DNA of 64,000 nucleotides from Alphaproteobacteria bacterium (lineage in GTDB: Bacteria > Pseudomonadota > Alphaproteobacteria > Rhodospirillales > Rhodospirillaceae). Positions 1 to 8,187 of the stretch are shown here, one piece after another. The position numbers and the translations under genes are program-made. The DNA lies in NCBI GenBank assembly GCA_003246625.1, contig QJZR01000013.1:1-64000 (forward strand), in the 5' to 3' direction. The stretch's first letter is position 1. Every line of letters begins with the position of its first letter. The notes under the pieces are model-generated. The model was not told the DNA's origin. It ran no database searches and saw only the letters and a program-made list of their open reading frames with translations.

Positions 1-1
1 G

Positions 2-202
2 GCGATCCCGGTGGCTCTGGGTGCGTCGCTGGCCTTCTCGCTGCCGGTGGCGACCCCGCCGAACGCGATCGTGTTCGGTTCCGGTCTGATCCGCGTGCCC
101 GACATGTTCAAGTCCGGCATGACCTACAACCTCATCGGTATCGTGATTTCCATCGCCGTCATGGCGGTGATGATGCCGATCGCCTTCGGCGTGAAGGTCT
201 GA
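2..202 (+). CDS. DASS/SLC13-type anion transporter, C-terminal fragment
   Basis: Only the last 66 codons are in the window; the frame is open to the left edge. The segment contains PVATPPNAIVFGSG, which matches the C-terminal signature of the Na+/dicarboxylate-sulfate (SLC13/DASS) symporters, followed by a final hydrophobic membrane segment (IGIVISIAVMAVMMPIAF) and a short tail. The family takes up di- or tricarboxylates, sulfate or similar anions across the inner membrane; the substrate cannot be told from this fragment. A strong intrinsic terminator follows 25 bases after the stop, so this is the end of a transcription unit. Confidence 0.8.
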   Translation, partial: AIPVALGASLAFSLPVATPPNAIVFGSGLIRVPDMFKSGMTYNLIGIVISIAVMAVMMPIAFGVKV

Positions 203-226
203 TCCTTCCCGCGAGCAACCCGACGG

Positions 227-262
227 CCCCGCCGCCCGCAAGGGCGGCGGGGTTTTCTTTTT
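227..262 (+). terminator. Rho-independent terminator of the transporter gene
   Basis: Perfect 11-bp GC stem (CCCCGCCGCCC / GGGCGGCGGGG) with a GCAA tetraloop, followed directly by TTTTCTTTTT. It lies 25 bp after the transporter stop codon and also closes the region facing the convergent M23 gene. Confidence 0.93.
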
Positions 263-326
263 GGGGAAACGAAAAACGCCGCGAAGGACGCGGCGTGGTG
301 GGGTGGGGAAGGCGGGGAGTGTGGGA

Positions 327-1586
327 TCAGTCGATGGTCGTGCCGTCCTTGGCCAGGGCGCGTCGCAGGCGCTTGATCTCGGCCTCGGACATATGCTTTT
401 TCACGATCACGCCACCCAGGGGGTCGATCTGTTTGCCGTTGGCGTAGACCTCGTAATAGAGGTGGTTGCCGGTGGCCAGGCCGGAGCGGCCGACATAGCC
501 GATGATCTGGCCCTGATGAACCCGTGCCCCGGCCTTGAGGCCGTTGGCGAAGCCCTGTAGGTGGGCGTAGGCGGTGGCGATCTCGCCCGGGTGTTGCAGG
601 CGGATCAGTTTGCCATAGTTGCCGCGCCGTCCGACGAAGGAGACCACGCCGTCGGCGGTGGCCAGCACCGGGGTTCCGGCGGGGGCGGAAAAGTCGACGC
701 CCTTGTGGAACTGCTGGCGCTTCAGTACCGGGTGGATGCGCCAGCCCCAGGGCGAGGTCAGCCGTCCGCCGGGCACCGGGTCGCCCTTCGGCAGACGAGG
801 GTCGGTTTCCCCGGGGGTGGCGAAGGCCAGCGGCGGCGCGTAGGCGGCGGGGGCCGGGAAGGCCTCGGCCCGCCCGGCGGCGCTGGCCGGAGGTTCCAGG
901 AAGCCGCCTTCCGTGGGCAGGGCGGAGCGCGGCGAGGCATAGGGAACGACGCGATGTTCGCGTCCGCCGGGGGCGGTCAGGGTGACCCGTTCCAGGCGCG
1001 GTTCCTCGCCCGCCGTGGGGGTGCGGTAGACGATGTGAAAGCGGCTTTTCGCCTCGGGCGAGGTGGTGGTTTCCGGCTCGTAGGCCAGGGATTCGATGGC
1101 GTCGTCGATCACCGAGCCGGGCACGCCGATGTCGGCCAGGGTGGCGGCGAAATCGGCGCCGACGGTGCCGCGCACGGTGCGCCGCCCGCGTTCGGCGCCG
1201 TGTCCGGTGGCGAGGGGCAGGTCGTCGGTGGCGACCAGGGTCAGGTCGGAGCGGGGGTCGGGTTCCAGAAACAGGGCGTTGAGGTCGGCGCTGCCGTCGG
1301 CGGTGCGCGCGATGTTGAGGCCGATGCGGTCCCCGGCGCGGGGCGTGCCGGGGGCGGCGGCGCGCAGGGCGGTCAGCGCGGCGTGGCGCTGTTCCTTCGG
1401 GATGCCGACGCGGGCGAGCAGGCGGTCCAGGCTTTCGCCGGGGGCGAGGGTCAGGGCGACGGTTTCGCCGTCGCCGGAATCGGTCAGGCGGGGGGCGCCG
1501 ACCGACGCGCGTTCCGGGTTGGCGGCGGCGGGCGTCGCGGCGGCGACCAAGGTGAGCGCGGTGAAGGCAAGCAGGATCCGGCGCAT
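327..1586 (-). CDS. LytM/M23-family peptidoglycan endopeptidase-like protein with altered zinc site
   Basis: 419 residues from the ATG at 1586, chosen because MRRILLAFTALTLVAAATPAAA is a clear Sec signal peptide; the frame stays open 28 codons further upstream but that part is not signal-like. The N-terminal half has the OapA/LysM-like look of MepM relatives, and the C-terminal ~140 residues are the LytM domain. The first zinc motif HKGVD (His294, Asp298), His342 in AYAHL and His375 are present. The usual HLHYE motif reads HLYYE: the second His, a zinc ligand in LytM, is Tyr377. In the family these enzymes cut peptidoglycan cross-links, while metal-site variants (EnvC, NlpD) activate amidases. 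The protein is probably periplasmic; whether it is catalytic is uncertain. Confidence 0.85.
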   Translation of the reverse strand: MRRILLAFTALTLVAAATPAAANPERASVGAPRLTDSGDGETVALTLAPGESLDRLLARVGIPKEQRHAALTALRAAAPGTPRAGDRIGLNIARTADGSADLNALFLEPDPRSDLTLVATDDLPLATGHGAERGRRTVRGTVGADFAATLADIGVPGSVIDDAIESLAYEPETTTSPEAKSRFHIVYRTPTAGEEPRLERVTLTAPGGREHRVVPYASPRSALPTEGGFLEPPASAAGRAEAFPAPAAYAPPLAFATPGETDPRLPKGDPVPGGRLTSPWGWRIHPVLKRQQFHKGVDFSAPAGTPVLATADGVVSFVGRRGNYGKLIRLQHPGEIATAYAHLQGFANGLKAGARVHQGQIIGYVGRSGLATGNHLYYEVYANGKQIDPLGGVIVKKHMSEAEIKRLRRALAKDGTTID

Positions 1587-1706
1587 TATCGCACCCCCGG
1601 CGCGGTGGAGGTGGACGGCACGGCGGCGTGCCGCGAGGCGATGGCGGGGACGATACTCACCGGAATTCATGCTCCCTTGCGTGCGCCGGGCGGACCCGGC
1701 GGCGTG

Positions 1707-1961
1707 TCAGGCCAGAGGGCCACCGCAGAACGGACAGACGGAACGGGCCAGAACCCGGGCACGTTCGTCGTCGGTCAGGCCCTTCTGCCGCAGATAGGCG
1801 TCGATGCGTTCGCGCAGTTCGGCGTGCGCCGCGACGGTTTTGCAGGCCGGGGTTTGGGTTTCCGCGCAGGGGGTGTCGGCGAAGCCGAGGGCACGTCCCG
1901 ACGCGCCCAGAAGGCCAAGCCCGCCGATCATCGTCGATGACAGGAACCCGCGGCGATTCAT
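1707..1961 (-). CDS. Small exported protein with Tat signal and C-terminal CxxC, function unknown
   Basis: 84 residues. It begins MNRRGFLSSTMIGGLGLLGA, a twin-arginine signal (RRGFL) with a hydrophobic stretch, and is preceded by a purine-rich GGGGGGA ribosome site. The mature part is only about 55 residues: two cysteines around residues 32 and 40, a charged helical stretch, and a terminal CPFCGG motif four residues from the end. The CxxC could bind metal or act in redox chemistry. I do not recognise the family. The gene lies between the M23 gene and a lipid kinase on the same strand, with gaps of more than 100 bp on both sides. Confidence 0.6.
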   Translation of the reverse strand: MNRRGFLSSTMIGGLGLLGASGRALGFADTPCAETQTPACKTVAAHAELRERIDAYLRQKGLTDDERARVLARSVCPFCGGPLA

Positions 1962-2100
1962 CGGGAAATCCCCCCATGGAAACCGCGGAACGGCGTCTTG
2001 CCGCCCCGCCGCACTGTTGTAATTCCAGTCAGTGATACGCTTCGCGGTTTCTCGGTGCAAGCGTCGAGATATGGCCAAAATGCGGCGGGGGGGGTGTGGT

Positions 2101-2991
2101 TCAGCCGTGGGCGGGGACGACCAGGGCGACGCGGATGGCGGAGGTTTCGACGCGGACCGGCAGGGTGCCCGAGGAATCGCCGTCGGCCTGCAGGGGCAGT
2201 TCGGCGGGCCCGGCGAGGACGACGCTGTGGGCGGGGAGAAGACGCACCCCCGGCAGGCGCGGCAGATACCCCAGGGTGAGGGCGATCCCCTGGACAAGGG
2301 TGGCGAGACCGCCCGCGCGGCGGACCAGCGCCACCTGGAACGCGGCGTCGGCAAGGTCGGCGTCGGGGGCGAGAAGATAGGGGCCGCCATAGCGACGACC
2401 GTTGCAAACGACGACGCTTTGCGCCGCGTGCGGCACGCCGTCCACCTCGACGTCGAGGGCGGGGAAGCTTCTCGCCGCCTGGCGCAGGGTTTCCAGGACA
2501 TAGGCCCCCTTGCCCAGGCGGCGTTTCACCGCCGGGGAGACGCCGTCCACCACCGCCGCGTCGAATCCCGCCCCCGCCATCATCAGGAAGTGGCGGGCAG
2601 AGCCGTCGGCGCGGCGGATCAGGCCGGGGTGCAGGGGCAGGTTCCGTCCGTGCAGCAGGGTCTCGGCGATCGGCGCGGCGCGGCGCGGCAGGCCGATTTC
2701 GTGCGCCAGTACGTTGGCGGTGCCCAGCGGAATCACCCCGAGGCGCAGGCGGTCGCGCGCCGGATTGCGGATCAGGCCGTTCAGAACCTCGGAGAGGGTG
2801 CCGTCGCCGCCCGCCGCCGCGATCAGCCCGTCCGGCGGCGGCGGCAGGGTGGCGGCGATTTCCTCGGCGTCGCCCGCCCGCGCCGTCGGGCGCAGGTCCA
2901 CCGACGTCCCGGCGGCTGCCAGGCGGGCGAGAACCCGGTCCAGCAGACCCTGGCGGCGGCTCCCGGCGGTGGGATTGAAAATCACGATCAT
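2101..2991 (-). CDS. Diacylglycerol/lipid kinase family protein (YegS/DagK-like)
   Basis: 296 residues, close to the usual ~300 of the family. The N-terminus MIVIFNPTAG is the nucleotide-binding start of the DAGK catalytic domain and GGDGT at 61-65 is its diagnostic ATP-binding motif; GTANVLAHE follows. The C-terminal half is the beta-sandwich expected of YegS-like kinases. The enzyme should phosphorylate a lipid (diacylglycerol, or a sphingoid or other lipid alcohol) at the inner membrane. It is divergent from a phosphoesterase/glycosyltransferase pair and shares an AT-rich intergenic region with it, which suggests a common role in envelope lipid metabolism. The substrate is not determined. 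Confidence 0.85.
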   Translation of the reverse strand: MIVIFNPTAGSRRQGLLDRVLARLAAAGTSVDLRPTARAGDAEEIAATLPPPPDGLIAAAGGDGTLSEVLNGLIRNPARDRLRLGVIPLGTANVLAHEIGLPRRAAPIAETLLHGRNLPLHPGLIRRADGSARHFLMMAGAGFDAAVVDGVSPAVKRRLGKGAYVLETLRQAARSFPALDVEVDGVPHAAQSVVVCNGRRYGGPYLLAPDADLADAAFQVALVRRAGGLATLVQGIALTLGYLPRLPGVRLLPAHSVVLAGPAELPLQADGDSSGTLPVRVETSAIRVALVVPAHG

Positions 2992-3205
2992 CGGGCGTTC
3001 GCCTGAAACAGAAGATCAACAAAAGAAAGATCGAATTGTTCTCGTGAGACTTGAATAAACGTTCTTTGTGAATGTGGGGTTTCTTTTTGATGAAAGAAAT
3101 ATGAAAACGAGTTTTTCGGCGATCAAAACAGTAGAAGGTGTTTTCGTCTTGGCATAGAAACGCGGTCGAGGCACAACATTATCCATTCGGGAACCGGCTA
3201 TCGCG
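2992..3205. promoter_or_regulatory. AT-rich divergent intergenic region between lipid kinase and LpxH-like gene
   Basis: This 214-bp gap is strikingly AT-rich against its GC-rich surroundings, especially 3000-3150. It must hold promoters for both divergent genes. A small stem TTTCTTT/AAAGAAA lies at 3080-3099. I cannot assign convincing -35/-10 pairs. Confidence 0.5.
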
Positions 3206-4042
3206 ATGGACACCTTTCCGATCATTCGTTATCGCAGCATCTGGATTTCCGACATTCATCTGGGTACCCGCGGCTCCAAGGCCGAATACGTTCTCGACTT
3301 CCTGCGCCGCACCGAGTGCGAAACCCTTTATCTGGTCGGCGACATCCTCGATGGTTGGCGGCTGCGCAAGACCTGGTACTGGCCGCAGGCCCACAACGAC
3401 GTGGTGCAGAAGCTGCTGCGCAAGGCGCGGAAAGGCACCCGCGTGGTGCTGGTTCCCGGCAACCACGACGAATTCCTGCGCGGCTATACCGGCGTCGAGT
3501 TCGGGCGCATCCCGATTCACAAGCACGTCATCCACGAGGCCCCCGACGGCCGCAAGTATCTGGTCGTTCACGGCGACCAGTTCGACGGTATCGTCACCTA
3601 CGCCAAGTGGCTGGCACTGCTGGGCGACACCGCCTATACCGCCGCGCTGGTGCTCAACCGTTGGTATAACGCGGCGCGGCGCGGCATGGGGCTGTCGTAC
3701 TGGTCGTTGTCCGCCTATCTGAAGCACCGGGTGAAGAACGCCGTCGCCTTCATCGCCAACTTCGAGGCGGCGATGGCCGACGTGGCGAAGAAGCGCGGCC
3801 TGTCCGGGGTCATCTGCGGCCACATCCACCATGCCGAAATGCGGATGATCGGCGATGTCCTTTACTGCAACGACGGCGACTGGGTGGAAAGCTGCACCGC
3901 CCTGGTCGAACACTTCGACGGCCGTCTGGAGATCGTCCGCTGGCTGGAGGAGGGCGGTCGCGAGATGGCGGTCAAGGACGGCCTGATCGCCCCTCCGCCG
4001 AACCCAGCCCTTTCTTCCCAACGCATTACGGAAAAGGTATGA
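3206..4042 (+). CDS. LpxH-like UDP-2,3-diacylglucosamine diphosphatase family metallophosphoesterase
   Basis: 278 residues. The calcineurin-like motifs are all visible: DIHLG (Asp16, His18), GDILDGW (46-51), GNHDE (85-89), HGDQFD near 122, and CGHIHH near the end. This pattern is that of the LpxH/YbbF-like subfamily, which hydrolyses UDP-2,3-diacylglucosamine to lipid X in lipid A synthesis. Many alphaproteobacteria use the unrelated LpxI for that step, so this paralogue might act on another pyrophosphate or phospho-lipid. The stop overlaps the next start (ATGA at 4039-4042), so it is translationally coupled to the glycosyltransferase. Confidence 0.8.
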   Translation: MDTFPIIRYRSIWISDIHLGTRGSKAEYVLDFLRRTECETLYLVGDILDGWRLRKTWYWPQAHNDVVQKLLRKARKGTRVVLVPGNHDEFLRGYTGVEFGRIPIHKHVIHEAPDGRKYLVVHGDQFDGIVTYAKWLALLGDTAYTAALVLNRWYNAARRGMGLSYWSLSAYLKHRVKNAVAFIANFEAAMADVAKKRGLSGVICGHIHHAEMRMIGDVLYCNDGDWVESCTALVEHFDGRLEIVRWLEEGGREMAVKDGLIAPPPNPALSSQRITEKV

Positions 4043-5085
4043 ACCGCATGCATATCGTGGTGGTGACCGACGCCTGGCATCCGCAGGTCAACGGCGTGGT
4101 GCGGACCTATGAGAAGGTGGGCGCGTTGTTGCGCGACATGGGGCACCCGGTATCCTTCATCACCCCCTTGCAGTTCCGTTCCGTCCCCTGTCCCACCTAT
4201 CCCGAGATCCGCCTGTCGGTGGCGGCGCGGCATAAGGTCGCCCGCCTGATCGAGGCGGCGCAGCCCGCCTGCATCCACATCGCCACCGAGGGGCCGCTGG
4301 GTCTGGCGGCGCGGGCCTATTGCCGCCGCCGCAACCTGCCCTTCACCACCTCGTTCCACACCAAGTTCCCGGAGTACGTGCATGCGCGGTGCCGCCTGCC
4401 GCTCTCTTGGGGGTATGCCCTGGTGCGCTGGTTCCACGGGCCGTCGCGGGCGGTGATGGTGGCGACCGAGGGGATCGAGACGGAGTTGCGGGCCTGGGGG
4501 GTGAAAAGCATCCGCCGCTGGACGCGCGGCGTCGACACCGAACTGTTCCGGCCGCGCGACAAGGCGCTGTTCGACCACCTGCCGCGCCCGGTCAGCCTGT
4601 ACGTCGGCCGCGTCGCGGTGGAAAAGAACATCGAGGCCTTCCTGGCCCTCGACCTGCCGGGCAGCAAGGTGGTGGTGGGCGACGGCCCGCAGCGCGGCGA
4701 CCTGGAAAAGCGCTTCCCCGACGCGGTGTTCGTCGGCGCCAGGACGGGCGAGGACCTGGCCCGCCACTATGCCGCCGCCGACCTGTTCGTCTTTCCCAGC
4801 CGTACCGACACCTTCGGCCTGGTGCTGCTGGAGGCCCTGGCCTCCGGCCTGCCGGTGGCCGCCTATCCGGTGCCGGGGCCGAAGGACGTGCTGGGCGACG
4901 CGCCGGTCGGCGCGATGGACGAGGACCTTTGCCGCGCCGCCCGCGCCGCGCTGGCGATTTCCCCCGACGCCTGCCGCGCCTTCGCCCTGACGCGCAGCTG
5001 GTCGGCCTCGGCCGAGCAGTTCCTTGCCAACCTTTCCCCTTTCGACGCCGAGACGGCGTTTCCCAGAGCCCCGGAAAACGTGTAA
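4039..5085 (+). CDS. GT4-family glycosyltransferase (MgtA/SqdX-like)
   Basis: 348 residues with the GT-B fold pattern. The N-terminus (VVVTDAWHPQVNGVVRTYE) matches glycosyltransferase-4 acceptor-side domains found in MgtA, PimB and SQDG synthase. The C-terminal donor-binding domain has YVGRVAVEKNIEAF and the E-x7-E region within FPSRTDTFGLVLLEALASG. Such enzymes transfer mannose, glucuronate or sulfoquinovose from a nucleotide sugar to diacylglycerol or a related lipid. Its four-base overlap with the phosphoesterase, and the lipid kinase opposite, support membrane glycolipid synthesis; the exact sugar is unknown. Confidence 0.8.
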   Translation: MNRMHIVVVTDAWHPQVNGVVRTYEKVGALLRDMGHPVSFITPLQFRSVPCPTYPEIRLSVAARHKVARLIEAAQPACIHIATEGPLGLAARAYCRRRNLPFTTSFHTKFPEYVHARCRLPLSWGYALVRWFHGPSRAVMVATEGIETELRAWGVKSIRRWTRGVDTELFRPRDKALFDHLPRPVSLYVGRVAVEKNIEAFLALDLPGSKVVVGDGPQRGDLEKRFPDAVFVGARTGEDLARHYAAADLFVFPSRTDTFGLVLLEALASGLPVAAYPVPGPKDVLGDAPVGAMDEDLCRAARAALAISPDACRAFALTRSWSASAEQFLANLSPFDAETAFPRAPENV

Positions 5086-5199
5086 CAATGGCCCCGGCCG
5101 CCCCTCGTGGGCGCGGCCTCCGGGGGGCTTCGTCTTGCATCCGCGACGCGGCTCGCGCATCTTGCCCACCGGTTCGGTTTTTCCGTGGTGGCGTGAAGG

Positions 5200-5922
5200 A
5201 TGAAGCTGCTCAAGGATCTCACCCGTGGTCCCGCCGCGCAGGAAGCGGTCAATTGGCTGGCCGCGCAGTACGCGCGTCTGGCCCATCTGACCGGGCGCCC
5301 GCGCGCGCTCCATCCCGAGCATCGGGACGCGGCCCACGCGATGGCGGGCGGCGCCGCGATCTATGCCTTCTGGCACGCCCGTCTGCCCCTGATGTGGGCG
5401 TTCCCCGGCGTCGACCGGGAGCGCACCCACGTGCTGATTTCCGCCCATCGCGACGGCCGCCTGATCGCCCGGGTGATGGAGCGCCTGGGCCTGCACGTGG
5501 TCACCGGTTCGAAGTCGAAGGGCGGCGCCCAGGCCCTGTTGGGCATGATCCGCCTGCTTCGGCGCGGCGCCTGCATCGGCATCACTCCCGACGGTCCGCG
5601 CGGCCCGCGCATGCGGGTGCAGGAAGGCACCATCGCCCTGGCCCGCGCCGCGGGCGTGCCGATTCTGCCGATCACCTTTTCGGCGCGGAAGGCGAAGTAT
5701 TTCAAGTCGTGGGACCGCCTGCAGATGCCGCTGCCGTTTTCCGAGGGCGTCTATGTCTTCGGCGCGCCGATCGTGGTGCCGCGCGACGCCCCGGACATGG
5801 AACCCTATCGCCTGGCCCTTGAGGAGTCGCTCAACGCGATCACCGCCGAGGCCGACCGCGCCATGGGACACGATCCCGTGCCGCCCGGCGAACCCGGCGA
5901 GGTGAAGGGGGCGAAGGCATGA
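5200..5922 (+). CDS. DUF374 lysophospholipid acyltransferase-like protein
   Basis: 240 residues. It shows the DUF374 pattern: FWHARLPLM near 58, SAHRDGRLIA near 81 with His83/Asp85, GSKSKGG near 107 and PDGPRGPR near 133. The domain belongs to the LPLAT acyltransferase superfamily and in alphaproteobacteria commonly neighbours the Kdo transferase, so it may add an acyl chain to lipid A. Its stop overlaps the waaA start (ATGA at 5919-5922), and it opens a tightly packed run through lpxK. A 114-bp gap separates it from the glycosyltransferase upstream. Confidence 0.82.
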   Translation: MKLLKDLTRGPAAQEAVNWLAAQYARLAHLTGRPRALHPEHRDAAHAMAGGAAIYAFWHARLPLMWAFPGVDRERTHVLISAHRDGRLIARVMERLGLHVVTGSKSKGGAQALLGMIRLLRRGACIGITPDGPRGPRMRVQEGTIALARAAGVPILPITFSARKAKYFKSWDRLQMPLPFSEGVYVFGAPIVVPRDAPDMEPYRLALEESLNAITAEADRAMGHDPVPPGEPGEVKGAKA

Positions 5923-7202
5923 TTCTCGGCGTTTATCGCGGCGCGACGCGGCTGTTGTCGCCGCTGGTGCACCTGTATCTCGGACGGCGCCGCGCGCACG
6001 GCAAGGAATCCGCCGACCGCTTCCCCGAACGCATCGGCCTCGCCTCGGCGGAGCGGCCGGACGGCCCCCTCGTCTGGCTGCACGCCGCCTCGGTGGGCGA
6101 GGCCCTGTCGCTGCTGCCGCTGATCGAGGCGATCGGCGAGGGCTGGCCGCAGGTCGGCCTGCTGCTGACCACCGGTACCGTCACCTCCGCCGACCTGATG
6201 GGCCGCCGCCTGCCGCGCACCGTCATCCACCAGTTCGTGCCGGTCGATCTGCCGAAGGCGGTGGACCGCTTCCTCGCCCATTGGCGGCCCGGCCTGGCGA
6301 TCTGGGCGGAAAGCGAGATCTGGCCGAACCTGTTGGCCGCCACCCGGGATTCCGGCTGCGTCATGGTTCTGGTCAACGGCCGGGTCAGCCCGCGTTCCTT
6401 TTCCCGCTGGCGGTTGTTTCCCGCCGCCGCGCGGCGGCTGTTTTCCGCCTTTACCCGGGTCTTCGGCCAGACCGAGGCGGACGCCGAGCGCCTGCGCATC
6501 CTGGGCGCCGCCGGGGCGGTTTGCGTCGGCAACCTGAAATACGCGGCGCCGCCCTTGCCCGCCGACATGCTTTCCCTCGACGCCCTGACCCGGGCGGTGG
6601 GCGGCCGTCCGGTGTGGATGGCGGCCAGTACCCACTCCGGCGAGGATGCCTCCGCCGGGCGGGTGCACCGGCGCCTCGCCGCCGATGTCCCCGGTCTGCT
6701 CACCGTGGTCGCGCCGCGCCACCCGGTGCGCGGCGACGAGGCCGAGGCCGACCTGCTCGCCCTCGGCCTGCGGGTGCGCCGCCGTTCGCGCGGCGAATTG
6801 CCGGACGCGGCGACCGACGTCTATCTGTGCGACACCATGGGCGAAATGGGGGTGCTCTATCGCGCCGTGCCGGTGGTGGCGATGGGCAAGTCCTGGATCG
6901 GCGAGGGTGGCCAGAACCCCCTGGAACCGGCGCGTCTGTGCTGCGCCGTGCTGTTCGGCCCCCAGATGCAGAACTTCCGGGTGATGGCGGAGCGCATGGT
7001 CGCGGCGGGCGCGGCGCAGGCCTTCGCCGACGAAGACGGCCTGGCCGACGCGGTCGCCGGCCTGCTTTCCGACGCGGCGCGGCGCGGCAAGATGGCCGAC
7101 GCCGGGGCCGCCTTCGCGGTGGCCGAGGCGGCCTCCGCCGCGCGCGTCGTCGAGGGGCTGGCGCCCCTGCTCGACCGTCTGACCGGCGGGGAGGCGCGAT
7201 GA
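5919..7202 (+). CDS. waaA: 3-deoxy-D-manno-octulosonic acid (Kdo) transferase
   Basis: 427 residues, the normal length of WaaA/KdtA. The N-terminal GT30 domain shows LHAASVGEALSLLPLIEAI and the W-x-ESEIWPN motif (AIWAESEIWPN near 127); GQTEADAERL and STHSGEDA follow, and the C-terminal GT-B domain has GEGGQNPLEPA. The enzyme transfers Kdo from CMP-Kdo to lipid IVA at the cytoplasmic face of the inner membrane. It sits between the DUF374 gene and lpxK with four-base overlaps on both sides, so the three are co-translated as a lipid A/Kdo module. Confidence 0.95.
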   Translation: MILGVYRGATRLLSPLVHLYLGRRRAHGKESADRFPERIGLASAERPDGPLVWLHAASVGEALSLLPLIEAIGEGWPQVGLLLTTGTVTSADLMGRRLPRTVIHQFVPVDLPKAVDRFLAHWRPGLAIWAESEIWPNLLAATRDSGCVMVLVNGRVSPRSFSRWRLFPAAARRLFSAFTRVFGQTEADAERLRILGAAGAVCVGNLKYAAPPLPADMLSLDALTRAVGGRPVWMAASTHSGEDASAGRVHRRLAADVPGLLTVVAPRHPVRGDEAEADLLALGLRVRRRSRGELPDAATDVYLCDTMGEMGVLYRAVPVVAMGKSWIGEGGQNPLEPARLCCAVLFGPQMQNFRVMAERMVAAGAAQAFADEDGLADAVAGLLSDAARRGKMADAGAAFAVAEAASAARVVEGLAPLLDRLTGGEAR

Positions 7203-8182
7203 AGGCGCCGGGCTTCTGGCTGAAGGACGGACCGCTGGCCCGCCTGCTTTCCCCCCTCGGCGGACTGGTCGCCGCGGCGGGGGCGTTGCGGCGCGGCCTG
7301 GCCCACCCCTGGCAGGCCCCGGTGCCGGTGATCTGCGTCGGCAACCTGACCGTCGGCGGCGCGGGCAAGACCCCCACCGCCCTGTGGCTGGGGCGCTTCG
7401 TCCGGGAACGCGGCGGGCACCCCGCCTATCTGTCGCGCGGCTATGGCGGCAGCGAGAGAGGCCCGCTTCTCGTCGATCCCGACCGCCACGACGCGGCGGC
7501 GGTGGGCGACGAACCCCTGCTGCTTTCCGCCGTGGCGCCCACCTGGATCGGCGCCGACCGCGTCGCCTCGGCGAAGGCGGCGGTCGCCGCCGGGGCCGAT
7601 TGCCTGATCCTCGACGACGGTTTCCAGAACCCGCATCTGGCCAAGACCTTTTCCCTGATCGTGGTCGACGCGGCGGCGGGTTTCGGCAACGGCCGGGTGA
7701 TTCCCGCCGGCCCCTGCCGCGAACCCTTGGCCGCGGGCCTGCGCCGCGCCGACGCGGTGGTTCTGATCGGCGCCGACCGTCACGGCCTGAAGAAACGTCT
7801 GTCGCCGCATCTGCCGGTGGCCTCCGCCCGCCTGGTCCCCCATGCCGACGCCGCCCGCCTGGCCGGGCGCGACGTCGTCGCCTTCGCCGGGATCGGCCGT
7901 CCGGAAAAGTTCTTCGACACCCTGGCCGAGGTCGGGGCGCGGGTGGTGCGGCGCTTCGCCTTCGACGACCACCACCCCTATGCCGTCGCCGACATCCAGC
8001 CGATCCTCGACGCCGCCTTCGCCCAGCGCGCCGCCGTGGTCACCACCGCCAAGGACGCGGTGCGCCTGCCCCCCGACCAGCGTCAGCAGGTCGACGTGGT
8101 GACGGTGGACCTGGCCTGGGACGACCCCGCCGCCATCGAAGCCATGATCCGCACCGTCCTGGGGGTTCCCGCCGAGGAATAA
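7199..8182 (+). CDS. lpxK: Tetraacyldisaccharide 4'-kinase
   Basis: 327 residues from the ATG that overlaps the waaA stop. It contains VGNLTVGGAGKTPT with the Walker A at 53-60, LSRGYGG, and LDDGFQN, all typical of LpxK. LpxK phosphorylates the 4' position of the lipid A disaccharide at the inner membrane, the step before Kdo addition. The reading frame remains open far upstream through waaA, but the ATGA coupling and the protein's first 10 residues fix the start here. The next acyltransferase starts five bases after the stop. Confidence 0.95.
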   Translation: MKAPGFWLKDGPLARLLSPLGGLVAAAGALRRGLAHPWQAPVPVICVGNLTVGGAGKTPTALWLGRFVRERGGHPAYLSRGYGGSERGPLLVDPDRHDAAAVGDEPLLLSAVAPTWIGADRVASAKAAVAAGADCLILDDGFQNPHLAKTFSLIVVDAAAGFGNGRVIPAGPCREPLAAGLRRADAVVLIGADRHGLKKRLSPHLPVASARLVPHADAARLAGRDVVAFAGIGRPEKFFDTLAEVGARVVRRFAFDDHHPYAVADIQPILDAAFAQRAAVVTTAKDAVRLPPDQRQQVDVVTVDLAWDDPAAIEAMIRTVLGVPAEE

Positions 8183-8187
8183 CGCCG

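Noticed and set aside
3862-5871. A 669-codon minus-strand frame across the glycosyltransferase and acyltransferase
   Set aside because: It is a shadow of three overlapping real genes; its composition is low-complexity and Arg/Gly/His-rich.
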